This document shows positions 35,664 to 44,591 of a stretch of DNA of 64,000 nucleotides, in pieces. Source of the stretch: Aquimonas sp046318115. GTDB lineage: Bacteria > Pseudomonadota > Gammaproteobacteria > Xanthomonadales > Xanthomonadaceae. The notes beneath the pieces were generated by a model. It was not told the origin of the DNA, ran no database searches, and saw only the letters and a list, made by a program, of their open reading frames with translations. A program made the translations under genes and the position numbers. How positions within the stretch are numbered: the first letter of the stretch is position 1; each line of letters opens with the position of its first letter. The stretch lies in the NCBI GenBank assembly GCA_046318115.1, contig JBKCVA010000078.1:67103-131102 (forward strand), given 5' to 3'.

Positions 35664-37964
35664 ATGCCCACCCTGCGTTTAGCTCCAACGCGTCCAACGG
35701 CGCTTGCCGTTGCGCTCGCCCTCGCACTCCTGACGCCTTGCGCCGCCACCCATGCGGCGAGCTCCGCGCCTTCCGAAGCGGACGACGCGGCTTTTGATCG
35801 GCTCGATCGCATCGTCGTCTCGGCCACCTTCACCGAGGCCGCAGTCGCCAGCCTGCCCAGTGTGATCAGCGCCATCGATCGCTCCCAGCTTCAGCGCGAG
35901 CTGGCGATGAACCTGCGCGACGCCGTGCGCTATGAGCCTGGCGTGTCCGTGCGCTCGAGCTTTGGTCGCTTCGGCCTTGGCGACTTCCGTATCCGCGGCC
36001 TCGAAGGCAATCGCGTGCTGATCGAGACCGATGGCATTGCCGTGTCCGATGCCTTCGCTATCGGCAGCTTCTCCAGCGCCGGGCGGATCAGCATTGATCC
36101 GGCCACGCTGAAGGCCATCGAGATCGTGCGCGGCCCCGGCTCCTCGCTGTATGGCTCGGATGCGTTGGGCGGCGTCGTCGCGCTGCAGACCGTCGATGCC
36201 GAAGATCTGGTGCGCGAGGGCGAAGATCGCGGCATCGCACTGCGCATGGGCACCTCGGGCGAGGACTTCGGTGCCTTCGGCGGCAGCTCCGCGGCCTTTG
36301 TGGGAGAACGCTGGTCGGGCCTCGCCGTGCTGAATCGTCGCGAGGGTCGCGAGCCGCGCAATCAGGGCGAAGACCGCAGCGATGGCGCCGCGCGAACCCG
36401 CTCGAATCCGCAGGACACCGCTCAGAGCAGCCTGCTCGCCAAGCTCGGCTTCGCCCCAGACGCTGACCAGCGCTGGACGCTGACGGTCGAGGGCAACGAG
36501 GCGCGCGCCCTCACCGACGTGCGCAGCGCACGTACCACCACATCGGGCCCGGGCCTGCCGGTGCGCGTGCTCGACCTGCAGGGCGATGATCGCCAGACCC
36601 GCGCGCGGCTCAGCCTGCGCCACGCCTGGAGCGGCCTGAACAGCGCCGTGGCCGACAGCCTGCGCTGGCAGGTGTATCGTCAGGACAGCGAGACCACCCA
36701 GCGCACTTTCGAGGAGCGCGTCAGCCTCGCTGCAGCCGGACCTATCAACCCGACCCGCCGCGAGCGCGAGTTCAACTTCGATCAGCGCGTGTACGGCGCT
36801 GAGTTCACCGCCCACAAGGCCTTCACCCTCGGGAGCGCGGAGCATCGCCTCACCTGGGGTCTGGACCTCAGGCTGAGCGACATTCGGCAGAAGCGCGATG
36901 GCCGCAGCATCAACCGGCTCACCGGTGCGGTCAGCACCACGATCTCGCCCGATGTGTTTCCGGTGCGCGACTTTCCGGTCAGTCGCACCACCGCGGCGGG
37001 GCTCTACCTGCAGGACGAGATCGAAACGGCCGACGCGGCCTGGCGTTTCATCCCTGGACTGCGCATCGACCACTACGCGCTCGACCCCGAGCGTGATCCG
37101 ATCTTCGCGGCCGACAATCCGGGTGTGGCGCTGGCGGACGTGCGCGAGACCTCGGTGTCGCCGAAGTTCGGTGCGGTGCGTCGCCTGGGCGAGCGCTACA
37201 GCGCCTTCGCCGGCTATGCGCGGGGCTTCCGTTCGCCGCCCTACAACGACGTCAATCTCGGCTTCACCAATCTGCAGTTCGGCTACACGGCGATCCCGAA
37301 TCCGGACCTGAAGCCCGAGACCTCGGACGGCATCGAGCTCGGCCTGCGCCGGCAGGATGCCGACTTCTGGTGGACCCTGTCGGGCTACGCCAACCGCTAC
37401 CGCGACTTCATCGAATCCTTGCGCAGCGTGGGCGTCGATCCCGCGACTGGCCTGCTGGTGTTCCAGTCGCAGAACGTTTCGCGCGCGCGCATCCACGGCG
37501 TCGAGCTGAAGGGCGGCTGGGGCCTGGGCAGCGTCTGGCCCGCGCTTGAGAACGTCGAGCTGCGCTTTGCCGCGGCGCACGCCAAAGGCCGAGACACCAC
37601 GGCGGATCGGCCGCTCAGCTCGGTGGACCCGCTGAGCGGCGTGCTGGGCTTGCGCTGGAGCGGTGCGCGCAGCTCGGTTGAGCTGGCGCTGCGCGGCGCG
37701 GATCGAAAGCGGGAAGCGGGCACCGTCGCCGCGACGGGCGGGGCAACGCCCGCCTTCGCTGCGCCCGGCTACGGGGTGTTCGATCTGCTCTACGAACTGG
37801 AGTTCGCCGGGCATGCGCGCCTGAACCTCGGCGTCTTCAATCTGGCCGATCGCCGGCACTGGGACTGGGCGGCGGTACCGCAGATCGCGGCCAGCAGCAC
37901 GGTGCTCGATCGCTACACCGCGCCGGGTCGTTACCTCAGCGCACAGATCGAGCTGAGCTTCTAG
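35664..37964 (+). CDS. TonB-dependent heme/hemoglobin receptor
   Basis: 766 residues. Signal peptide about 1-33 (ALALALLTPCAATHAA). TonB-box region LDRIVVSATFTE, plug domain with FRIRGLEGNRVLIETDGIAV and IEIVRGPGSSLYGSDALGGVVAL, then the barrel. The heme-receptor signature region is present: YARGFRSPPYNDVNLGF followed by NPDLKPETSDGIELG (about residues 515-555), i.e. FRSP and NPDL boxes; the His usually found between them is not obvious. C-terminal Phe after AQIELSF suits outer-membrane assembly. It would bring heme across the outer membrane. Together with hemP and a HemS-like gene it forms a heme-uptake unit. Confidence 0.88.
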   Translation: MPTLRLAPTRPTALAVALALALLTPCAATHAASSAPSEADDAAFDRLDRIVVSATFTEAAVASLPSVISAIDRSQLQRELAMNLRDAVRYEPGVSVRSSFGRFGLGDFRIRGLEGNRVLIETDGIAVSDAFAIGSFSSAGRISIDPATLKAIEIVRGPGSSLYGSDALGGVVALQTVDAEDLVREGEDRGIALRMGTSGEDFGAFGGSSAAFVGERWSGLAVLNRREGREPRNQGEDRSDGAARTRSNPQDTAQSSLLAKLGFAPDADQRWTLTVEGNEARALTDVRSARTTTSGPGLPVRVLDLQGDDRQTRARLSLRHAWSGLNSAVADSLRWQVYRQDSETTQRTFEERVSLAAAGPINPTRREREFNFDQRVYGAEFTAHKAFTLGSAEHRLTWGLDLRLSDIRQKRDGRSINRLTGAVSTTISPDVFPVRDFPVSRTTAAGLYLQDEIETADAAWRFIPGLRIDHYALDPERDPIFAADNPGVALADVRETSVSPKFGAVRRLGERYSAFAGYARGFRSPPYNDVNLGFTNLQFGYTAIPNPDLKPETSDGIELGLRRQDADFWWTLSGYANRYRDFIESLRSVGVDPATGLLVFQSQNVSRARIHGVELKGGWGLGSVWPALENVELRFAAAHAKGRDTTADRPLSSVDPLSGVLGLRWSGARSSVELALRGADRKREAGTVAATGGATPAFAAPGYGVFDLLYELEFAGHARLNLGVFNLADRRHWDWAAVPQIAASSTVLDRYTAPGRYLSAQIELSF

Positions 37965-38005
37965 CGAACTTGCATTGCGCGCCTGCGGGCGCACGGAGAC
38001 CGACC

Positions 38006-38509
38006 ATGTTCGACGCATCCGATAACGCAGAGGCCAGCGCGTTCGAAGCCGACGCGCTGAACGCGGCCGCGCTGCGATTGGCCGACTGGGAGTCCAGCCT
38101 GATCGCTCTCGGTCCGGTGGTCTGTCTGCATCGACGCGAGGACGCGCTGCCGCTGCTGGCCTGGAGTCGCGCGCAGGCGATCAGTGAGGTCGACTCCGAT
38201 GGCCCGCGCGAAGCCCTGCGTTTGTTCGACCTGGAGGGGCAGGCCGCGCTGCAGCTGTGCCTGCTGCCGGACAGCGACTTCCTCGCCTGGGAGCGGCTCA
38301 CCCAGCGGCTGCCCCTGCGTGCCGAGGCCCCGGAACCCCTGTGCCGACCGCCGTGGCTGGCGCGGCTGCTGTGGCGCGCGCGCGTGGGTCGCTTCCTGCA
38401 CTGGAACGGGCGTCTGCGCTTTGAGCCCTGGGCGGCGATGTCGCCCTGCGGCGAGCGCAGCGCCGAGGTCTGGAGCGCGCGCTGCCGCTGCGGGCCCTGT
38501 CAGCGCTGA
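38006..38509 (+). CDS. Putative heme-utilisation protein (HemS/ChuX-like, short)
   Basis: 167 residues, soluble, no signal peptide. The segment REALRLFDLEGQAALQLCLLPDSDFLAWERL (about residues 62-92) resembles the repeated unit of HemS/HmuS/ChuX heme-handling proteins, where a FFD-x-x-G strand leads into an acidic helix. Only one such unit is present, as in ChuX/HutX. Cysteines cluster at the C-terminus (RCRCGPCQR), which is unusual and might bind metal or heme. It follows the heme receptor by 41 bases, supporting a cytoplasmic heme chaperone or degradation role. The match is by eye and moderate. Confidence 0.55.
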   Translation: MFDASDNAEASAFEADALNAAALRLADWESSLIALGPVVCLHRREDALPLLAWSRAQAISEVDSDGPREALRLFDLEGQAALQLCLLPDSDFLAWERLTQRLPLRAEAPEPLCRPPWLARLLWRARVGRFLHWNGRLRFEPWAAMSPCGERSAEVWSARCRCGPCQR

Positions 38510-38678
38510 GCGCATGAAGAGGTCTGCGCTCTCCACAGGCCGTGAGCCTGCGGATCGACCTGCTTTCCTGCGGAGACAGCGTCCGCACCGACGTCTTGAT
38601 CGACGAGGTGGGTGCGGGCGCATGTCCTTCGCTTTCCTCCATCGCGCGCTCGCCGCGCGCACCGACCGGGAGTCATCG

Positions 38679-39701
38679 ATGAATCCTTGCAGTCACTTCT
38701 TCCGACGCGCGTCGAGCGCACTGCTGTGTGTGTTCACGGCCCTGATGCTCAGCGGCTGCGCAGGCATCGAGACGCGTGCCTCGCGCTCGGCACCCGCCAT
38801 CGCAAGCAGCGTGGCCAAGCCGGAACCTGTTCGCCACGCCGGCTTCGAGAAGGATCGACGCGCCATCCTCGCCATGGCCGGCGAGTTCCGGGTCAACTTC
38901 ACGTTTCGGGAGACCGTCGCTTTCGAGCCCGGCTACGTGCCCGTCAAGGCCGAGCGCTCTGGTGCGTTCGAGCTCGTCGAAGTGATCGAGGATCGCGGCG
39001 ACTTCATCTCGCTGCAGCACATCCTGGTGATGGGCGACGAGGACGATCGCCAGGTGATCAAGCACTGGCGCCAGGATTGGCAGTACCAGCCGGCCCAGGT
39101 GCTGCGCTATCGCGGCGACCAGCGCTGGGTGCCCGAAGCGGTCGATGCCGAGCGCGCACGCAGCGCGTGGTCGCAGACGGTCTACGAAGTCGACGATGCG
39201 CCGCGCTACGGCGGCTTGGGCCACTGGCGCCACAGTGACGGCGAAACGGTGTGGGAGTCCGACTACGGCTGGCGGCCGTTGCCGCGCCGCGAGCACACCA
39301 CGCGAGAGGACTACCAGCTGATGGGCGCGATCAACCGCCACGTCCTGACCGCGAACGGCTGGGCGCATGAGCAGATCAACACCAAGCTGATCGTCGACGG
39401 CGAGGGCGGCATCCGTCCGCTGGTGCGAGAGCAGGGCCTCAACACCTACCGTCGCATCGACGATCACGACTTCAGCGCCGGTCGTGAGTACTGGCAGAAG
39501 ACCCAGGGCTATTGGGCGCAGGTGCGCGCGCTGTTCGACAGCGCGCTGTGGCGGCCGCAGGGCCTGCATCTGAAGGGCACGCTCGACGGTGCACCGCGCT
39601 TCGCGCCGAGTTTCGCCCTGGCCGAACGCGTGGCCAAGGGCGAGCGCGTCGATGCGGCGCTGATCGAGACCACATTGCGCAAGTACTGGAACGAAGGCTG
39701 A
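38679..39701 (+). CDS. DUF6607 family lipoprotein
   Basis: 340 residues. The lipobox LMLSGC (about residues 21-26) implies lipidation. The rest is soluble and aromatic-rich, with repeated Trp/Tyr motifs (VIKHWRQDWQYQPAQVLRYRGDQRWVPE and RYGGLGHWRHSDGETVWESDYGWRPLPRRE). These features match DUF6607, a family of envelope proteins that occurs with heme/TonB receptors in Lysobacterales and other groups. No catalytic motif is seen. Its position last in the heme unit, 170 bases behind the HemS-like gene, suggests a part in iron or heme acquisition. Confidence 0.7.
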   Translation: MNPCSHFFRRASSALLCVFTALMLSGCAGIETRASRSAPAIASSVAKPEPVRHAGFEKDRRAILAMAGEFRVNFTFRETVAFEPGYVPVKAERSGAFELVEVIEDRGDFISLQHILVMGDEDDRQVIKHWRQDWQYQPAQVLRYRGDQRWVPEAVDAERARSAWSQTVYEVDDAPRYGGLGHWRHSDGETVWESDYGWRPLPRREHTTREDYQLMGAINRHVLTANGWAHEQINTKLIVDGEGGIRPLVREQGLNTYRRIDDHDFSAGREYWQKTQGYWAQVRALFDSALWRPQGLHLKGTLDGAPRFAPSFALAERVAKGERVDAALIETTLRKYWNEG

Positions 39702-39707
39702 GGCAGC

Positions 39708-39826
39708 GGTGGGTCAAGACCCACCCTATGGAGCTCCATAAGCACCGCAACGAGCCCATAGGGTGAGTCTTGACCCACCATGAAGCTCCATCAGCGAGCC
39801 CATAGGGTGGGTCTTGACCCACCATG
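39708..39826. repeat. Three REP-like hairpin repeats between convergent genes
   Basis: Three copies of an 18-nt hairpin GGTGGGTC-TT-GACCCACC lie at about 39708-39731, 39755-39780 and 39798-39826. The flank CCCATA marks orientation: copy 1 is inverted relative to copies 2 and 3, and copy 2 has one mismatch in the stem. They fill the gap between the DUF6607 and pullulanase stop codons, a usual place for REP/BIME elements, and may end transcription on both strands. Confidence 0.85.
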
Positions 39827-39861
39827 GCCTCCAATCCGCCCCGGTCCACCGACCGCAGGTC

Positions 39862-42800
39862 TCAGATCGTCTCGATCAGCACCCCAGCATGTTCGATCAG
39901 CGCACGCGCGGTGGCGGCCTCGATATCGCCGACGAGGCTGGCAGCGATCACGATGCCATTGAAGGCAAGCAGGGTGAGGCGGGCCGAAGTCGCGCGGCCG
40001 CCCTGCAGGTGCTGCCCGGTGCTCTCGAGCAAGCTCAGCAGCGCCTGCGCACGCGGCGCGCGGATCGCGCCGCTGTCGCGCGCGGCGGTCACATCGCCAC
40101 GCAGCAGCGCGAGTTGTTCGACGGCTGAGCGTGCCTCGACAAACACCGCGCTGGTGCGAGCGCCAACCTCGAAGCGCCCGGCGGCGGCGGAGCTGGCGCG
40201 CGTGCGTGGATCGGCTGAGCGGCGCAGCTGCGGATGCAGCTGCAGCGTCCGCGCCGAATGCTCGGGCAGCTGCAGCGTCGCGGTCTCCGGCCGCACGTTG
40301 ACCAGCCCGAGGATGCGCTTCCAGCGACGCTCCACCGCTCCGTCCTCGTCGGCCAGTTCGAAGGCGATCAGCCCTGGCAGCTGCTGTGGCCCGGTGTTGT
40401 GGAAGCGCAGATGCTGCTTGACCTGCTGACCGGTGCGCAGGCGGAACAGGCGCGAGCTCATGCGCACCTGGCTCATCTCGGCGACGTGCTGCAGCGCGGC
40501 GTCGAGCTGGGCGCGCTGCGGGCGGCGGCTGACATCCGCCAGCAGCGGACGCAGCAGCGGCCACACGCTCTCGTTCTTCTCCGCCGGCGGCAGGCCGCGA
40601 CTCCAGCCGTGCCGGTTGCGCGTCCAGTCGATCGCGTTGAACCAGTCGCCGCTGTTGTAGCTGTCGCGGTCGCCTGATTTCGAGCGCAGGATCTCCTGCC
40701 CGGCGTGGAAGAAGGGAATGCCCTGGCCCAGCAGCATCAGGCTGTGGCCGAGGTTCTGCACCCGCACGCGCTCGTCCAGCGGGGTGGTGCTGGCAAGCTT
40801 CAGCTGCAGTACGTCGAACAGGGTTTCGTTGTCGTGCGCTTCGATGTACTTGATGTGTTCGGCCGGGTCGCCCGTGTAGCCCGCACGCTGTCCGAAGTAG
40901 TCGACCTGGTCGGCGCGCACGCGCTGGCCCTGCGCATTGGTGAACTCGAAGTCGGCCAGATCGCCGGCAAGACCGATCCGCGCCAGATCACTCAGATACA
41001 GCAGCTGGGCGAACTCGCCCGCACCGCCGCCCTGGAAACCGTTGGGCGCGAGCGCCAGACCGGAGATCAGGCCCTGCTCGCGGATGTCGCCGAAGGGATT
41101 GCCGCCGCGGATCGCATCGCGCGAGCGGTCGCTGAAAGTGCCGATGCCGGTGCCAGCGAGGTTGGCCTGCGAGGCCTGGATGAAGCGCGCGTTGTTGGCG
41201 ACCTCGCCGAAGTTCCAGCCTTCGCCGTAGAGGAGGATGCTGCGGCCATCCACGCCGTCGCGTGCCAGCGTGAGCCGGTCAAGCGCGGCCCGCAGCTTCA
41301 CCAGATTGTCGCGGCTGTGGTGGGCCATCAGATCGAAGCGGAAGCCGTCGACGCGGTAGGCGCGCGCCCAGGTCAGCACCGAGTCGATCATCAGCCGCTC
41401 CATCATCGCGTGCTCGCTGGCGGTGTTGGGGCAGCAGCTGCTCTGCTCGACGTAGCCGGCGTTGTTCAGGCGGTGGTAGTAGCCGGGCACCACGCGGTCG
41501 AGCACCGACTTAGCGTTCTGGCCGGCGGCATTGGTGTGGTTGTAGACCACGTCCATCACCACGCGCAGGCCAGACAGGTTCAGTGCCTGCACCATCTGCC
41601 GGAACTCGCGGATGCGCGCCGGGCCATCGGGGTCCGTCGAGTAGCTGCCCTCAGGCACGGTGTAGTGCCAGGGGTCGTAGCCCCAGTTGAAGCCATCGGC
41701 GTCGCGGATGGCGCCGGTCAGCCCCTGCTGCTGGTCCGAGCTGGGCGGCAGCGCCTCCAGCTGGGCAAACGGCACCGACTGCTGATCCTGGCGTCGCTCC
41801 GGGATGTTGGCCTGATCAAACGCCGGTAGCAGATGCACATGGCTGAAGCCGGCCTTGGCCAGCCCGCGCAGATGGCGCATGCCGGTCGAGGCGGGGTGCG
41901 CGAAGGCCGCGAAAGTGCCGCGCTGGGCCGCGGGCACGGCCTCGTCCGTCCAGCTGAAATCGCGCACGTGCAGTTCGTAGAGCAGGGTGTCTTCGTGCGC
42001 GCGCAGCTCGGGCTTGGGCGTGAGCTTGAACAGCGGCGGCATCAGCGCGGCCTCGTCGAGATCGACGATCTGCGACAGCGCGCTGTCGACCGAAAGGCTC
42101 AGGCTGTAGGGGTCAGTAACGCGGTTCGTCTCGATGCGGCGGGTCGTCGGCGCATAGACCTCGACCTCGAACAGATAGAACTGGCGGTTCCAGTCGCGCG
42201 GGCCGCTGACGCTCCACACGCCGCTGGCCGCATCGAAGGTCATCGCGTGCCGGGTCGGCGTGGCGCTCGGATCGCTGCTGGCGAAGCGGAGCAGCTCAAC
42301 CCGGCGCGCGGTGGGTGCCCACAGGTGGAGGTCGACGGCGTTGCTGGTGATCACCGGGCCCAGCGGGCGATCGGTGCTGTAGAGCGCATCCAGCACGCCG
42401 GGGATCTGCACACCGGTGGCGTCCAGCGGGGCATCCGCGGCGCTGCGTGCGGCCAGCGCGATCTGCCCGCGAAGGATCTGCGCGAGTTCGGCGCGCGGCA
42501 GCTCGGGTAGGCGCAGGGCACGGTAGCTCGCCAGATGCGGCCAGCGCGCGCGCTGCTCGGCAGTGAGGCCACCGGGCACCACCGAAAGCGCCACGCTGCT
42601 GCCGCCTTCCACGCCTTCGCCCGTCAGGCGGAGGCCTGCGTCCGCGCTGTGATGCAGGGCGAAGCGCGCGTCATCGCTGCCGGCGTTCCAGGCCAGCGTG
42701 CGCGCGTCGATGAAGTGCGCGCGCGACTCCGCAAGGTTGCCGCGCGGCGCCACAGCGCTGCTGGAGATGCTGACAACCTTGCTGGCGCGATCAAAGCTGA

Positions 42801-44082
42801 AATACGTCAGCCCGCAGCCTTCGGCGACCTCGAAGGCGATATTGGCGCCGCCGGGCGCACCGCCTGCGCCGTAGTTCTCGGCCCAGCTTTCGTTGATCGC
42901 GACCTTGGCTTCATAGCTGCCCGCCGGCAGTCGCGCTTCGAAGGTGGCGAAGCCGTCGTTGTCGGGGTCCTGCAGCCAGGCGGCGAGACATTCCGGCTGC
43001 CAGTCGCCGCTGCAGCCCAGTTCGCTCTGGAAGCTGCCGACAGCCACAGCGACCGGTGTGTTGCGGCTGTCGGTCGCCCATTTCGTGCGATTCGAGAAGT
43101 AGAAGCGCAGAGGCTGACCATCGGCGTTCAGGGCGATGTTGGCGCCGCCCGCGGCGCCACCCGCGCCGTAGTTCACGTCCCAGCTGCCGTTGAGGGTGGC
43201 CTTGTATTCATAGCTGCCGGCCGGCAGCAGGAACTCGCCGCGCCAGACATCGCTGCTGGCAGAGTAGGTGAGGCGCGAGGCGGTGCAGGCGGGAGACCAG
43301 TTGTCGCTGCAGCCAAGCGCCTGCTGCAGGCTTCCGGCGATCGTCACGCTTGCGGGCTGTGGCACCGCCGGGGCCGGCGCGACCGTGAGCTGGTTGCTGA
43401 GGCCGTCGAAGCGGAATTCCTGCAGCGAACAGGCCTGGCCAACGACGAACGGGATGTTGGGGCCGCCCTGCACGCCGCCGGCGCCGTAGTTCAGATCCCA
43501 GGACTCGTTCATCGCCACCTTGGCCTCGAAGTTCCCGGCGGGCAGCGCTGCGGTGGCGCGATACACGCCATCGCGTTCAGGGTCCTCCAGCCATCCGCGC
43601 AGGCAGGTCGGGTCCCAGTCGTTGGCGCAGCCGATGGCGCGCTGGAAACTGCCGACGGCCACGGGAATCAGCGAGCTCACCGGCTCGGTGATGAAATTGG
43701 TGCCGCTGCGGAAGTAGAACTTGAGCGTGGAGGGGCTCGTGAGATTCAGCGGGATGTTGCCGCCGCCTTGCGCGCCGCCGGCGCCGTAGTTGGTGTCCCA
43801 GCTGCCGTTGAGCGCGACCTTGTACTCGTAGCTGCCGGCGGGCAGCTGGAAGCGGGACTGCCAGACGCCGTCTTCCTCATCGAAGCTCAGCTGCGAGGCC
43901 GCACAGGGCGGCGACCAGTTTTCGCTGCAGCCGAGCGCCTGCTGCAGGCTGCCGACCAGGGTGACGCGCTCCGGCTGTGAGCCTTGCGCGTGCAGTCCGG
44001 TGGCAGTGACGAGGGCGAGGGCGAGGGCCGCGGCGAGGGTGGCGACTGAGCGGTGCATACGGAGTGCTAGGAGGATGGGCAT
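39862..44082 (-). CDS. Secreted pullulanase-type alpha-1,6-glucosidase (GH13)
   Basis: 1406 residues. Signal peptide about 1-33 (LALVTATGLHAQ). Four X25-type starch-binding modules follow (about 38-138, 139-243, 244-343, 344-447) in an A-B-A-B pattern. Next a pullulanase N2-like region, a CBM48-like domain (about 600-720) and the GH13 barrel: YNHTNAAGQ (region I), VDGFRFDLMAHH with the nucleophile Asp, LLYGEGWNFG with the acid/base Glu, and YIEAHDNETLFD with the third carboxylate. A C-terminal DUF3372-like beta domain precedes a 110-residue tail of unknown function. It debranches pullulan, starch or glycogen outside the cell. The start at 44082 has AGGA seven bases before; the alternative ATG at 44058 removes eight residues. 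Behind the amylase gene on the same strand. Confidence 0.9.
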   Translation of the reverse strand: MPILLALRMHRSVATLAAALALALVTATGLHAQGSQPERVTLVGSLQQALGCSENWSPPCAASQLSFDEEDGVWQSRFQLPAGSYEYKVALNGSWDTNYGAGGAQGGGNIPLNLTSPSTLKFYFRSGTNFITEPVSSLIPVAVGSFQRAIGCANDWDPTCLRGWLEDPERDGVYRATAALPAGNFEAKVAMNESWDLNYGAGGVQGGPNIPFVVGQACSLQEFRFDGLSNQLTVAPAPAVPQPASVTIAGSLQQALGCSDNWSPACTASRLTYSASSDVWRGEFLLPAGSYEYKATLNGSWDVNYGAGGAAGGANIALNADGQPLRFYFSNRTKWATDSRNTPVAVAVGSFQSELGCSGDWQPECLAAWLQDPDNDGFATFEARLPAGSYEAKVAINESWAENYGAGGAPGGANIAFEVAEGCGLTYFSFDRASKVVSISSSAVAPRGNLAESRAHFIDARTLAWNAGSDDARFALHHSADAGLRLTGEGVEGGSSVALSVVPGGLTAEQRARWPHLASYRALRLPELPRAELAQILRGQIALAARSAADAPLDATGVQIPGVLDALYSTDRPLGPVITSNAVDLHLWAPTARRVELLRFASSDPSATPTRHAMTFDAASGVWSVSGPRDWNRQFYLFEVEVYAPTTRRIETNRVTDPYSLSLSVDSALSQIVDLDEAALMPPLFKLTPKPELRAHEDTLLYELHVRDFSWTDEAVPAAQRGTFAAFAHPASTGMRHLRGLAKAGFSHVHLLPAFDQANIPERRQDQQSVPFAQLEALPPSSDQQQGLTGAIRDADGFNWGYDPWHYTVPEGSYSTDPDGPARIREFRQMVQALNLSGLRVVMDVVYNHTNAAGQNAKSVLDRVVPGYYHRLNNAGYVEQSSCCPNTASEHAMMERLMIDSVLTWARAYRVDGFRFDLMAHHSRDNLVKLRAALDRLTLARDGVDGRSILLYGEGWNFGEVANNARFIQASQANLAGTGIGTFSDRSRDAIRGGNPFGDIREQGLISGLALAPNGFQGGGAGEFAQLLYLSDLARIGLAGDLADFEFTNAQGQRVRADQVDYFGQRAGYTGDPAEHIKYIEAHDNETLFDVLQLKLASTTPLDERVRVQNLGHSLMLLGQGIPFFHAGQEILRSKSGDRDSYNSGDWFNAIDWTRNRHGWSRGLPPAEKNESVWPLLRPLLADVSRRPQRAQLDAALQHVAEMSQVRMSSRLFRLRTGQQVKQHLRFHNTGPQQLPGLIAFELADEDGAVERRWKRILGLVNVRPETATLQLPEHSARTLQLHPQLRRSADPRTRASSAAAGRFEVGARTSAVFVEARSAVEQLALLRGDVTAARDSGAIRAPRAQALLSLLESTGQHLQGGRATSARLTLLAFNGIVIAASLVGDIEAATARALIEHAGVLIETI

Positions 44083-44591
44083 GAATGATTCCTGATAAGT
44101 GCGCTCAGGCAGCCGGTGCCTGCCAGCTCTTGCGATCTTCGGTCGGAAGGGGCGCGGCATCGAGGGTGTTCGGCGCGATAGCCCCTGTCCCTGTGGAGCG
44201 GCTCGGCGCCGATCGGCGGCTGCCGGTGGCAGGCGCCGGCGCCGAGAGCCCGAGAGAAGCGAAGGGAAGGGGTTGGGGAGAGGGTCCGGGAACTTCGTGC
44301 AGCTGCTGCCCCGCGAATGCCCGCGTTGTGCATCTCACACCCCGTCGGCGCCGCTCAGTGCGATGTTGATACGGGACGATCAGCGAGCCCGGAGTACCTG
44401 TTCGGATTGGAGCCTTCGCCACGAACGGACCCTCACCCCAACCCCTCTCCCACAGGGAGAGGGGCTCAGAGCCAGGTCCCTCACAGCGCGCGCAGGAATC
44501 CGGGCATTGCCGCTCGCGAAGGCTTTGCATCGAGCGACAATCCCCAATCCCCAATCCCCAATCCCCAATCCCCAATCCCCAATCCCCGCTC
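44083..44591. other. Intergenic repeat-rich region between amylase and pullulanase genes
   Basis: About 500 bases without a credible gene. It has the heptamer array (44538-44586) and two oppositely oriented copies of a CCCCTCTCCC-type element: GAAGGGGTTGGGGAGAGGG near 44270 and CCCTCACCCCAACCCCTCTC near 44432, the second ending in a short hairpin with GGGAGAGGGG. These look like dispersed genomic repeats. Confidence 0.7.
44538..44586. repeat. Seven perfect CAATCCC tandem repeats
   Basis: Seven exact copies of a 7-mer (49 bases) lie six bases downstream of the amylase stop codon on its strand. The complement, GGGATTG, matches the GGGATTC heptamers elsewhere in the window. Copy number is probably variable between strains. 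Confidence 0.95.

Noticed and set aside
44538..44586. Short tandem repeats as a CRISPR array
   Set aside because: The 7-base units have no spacers and no cas genes are near.
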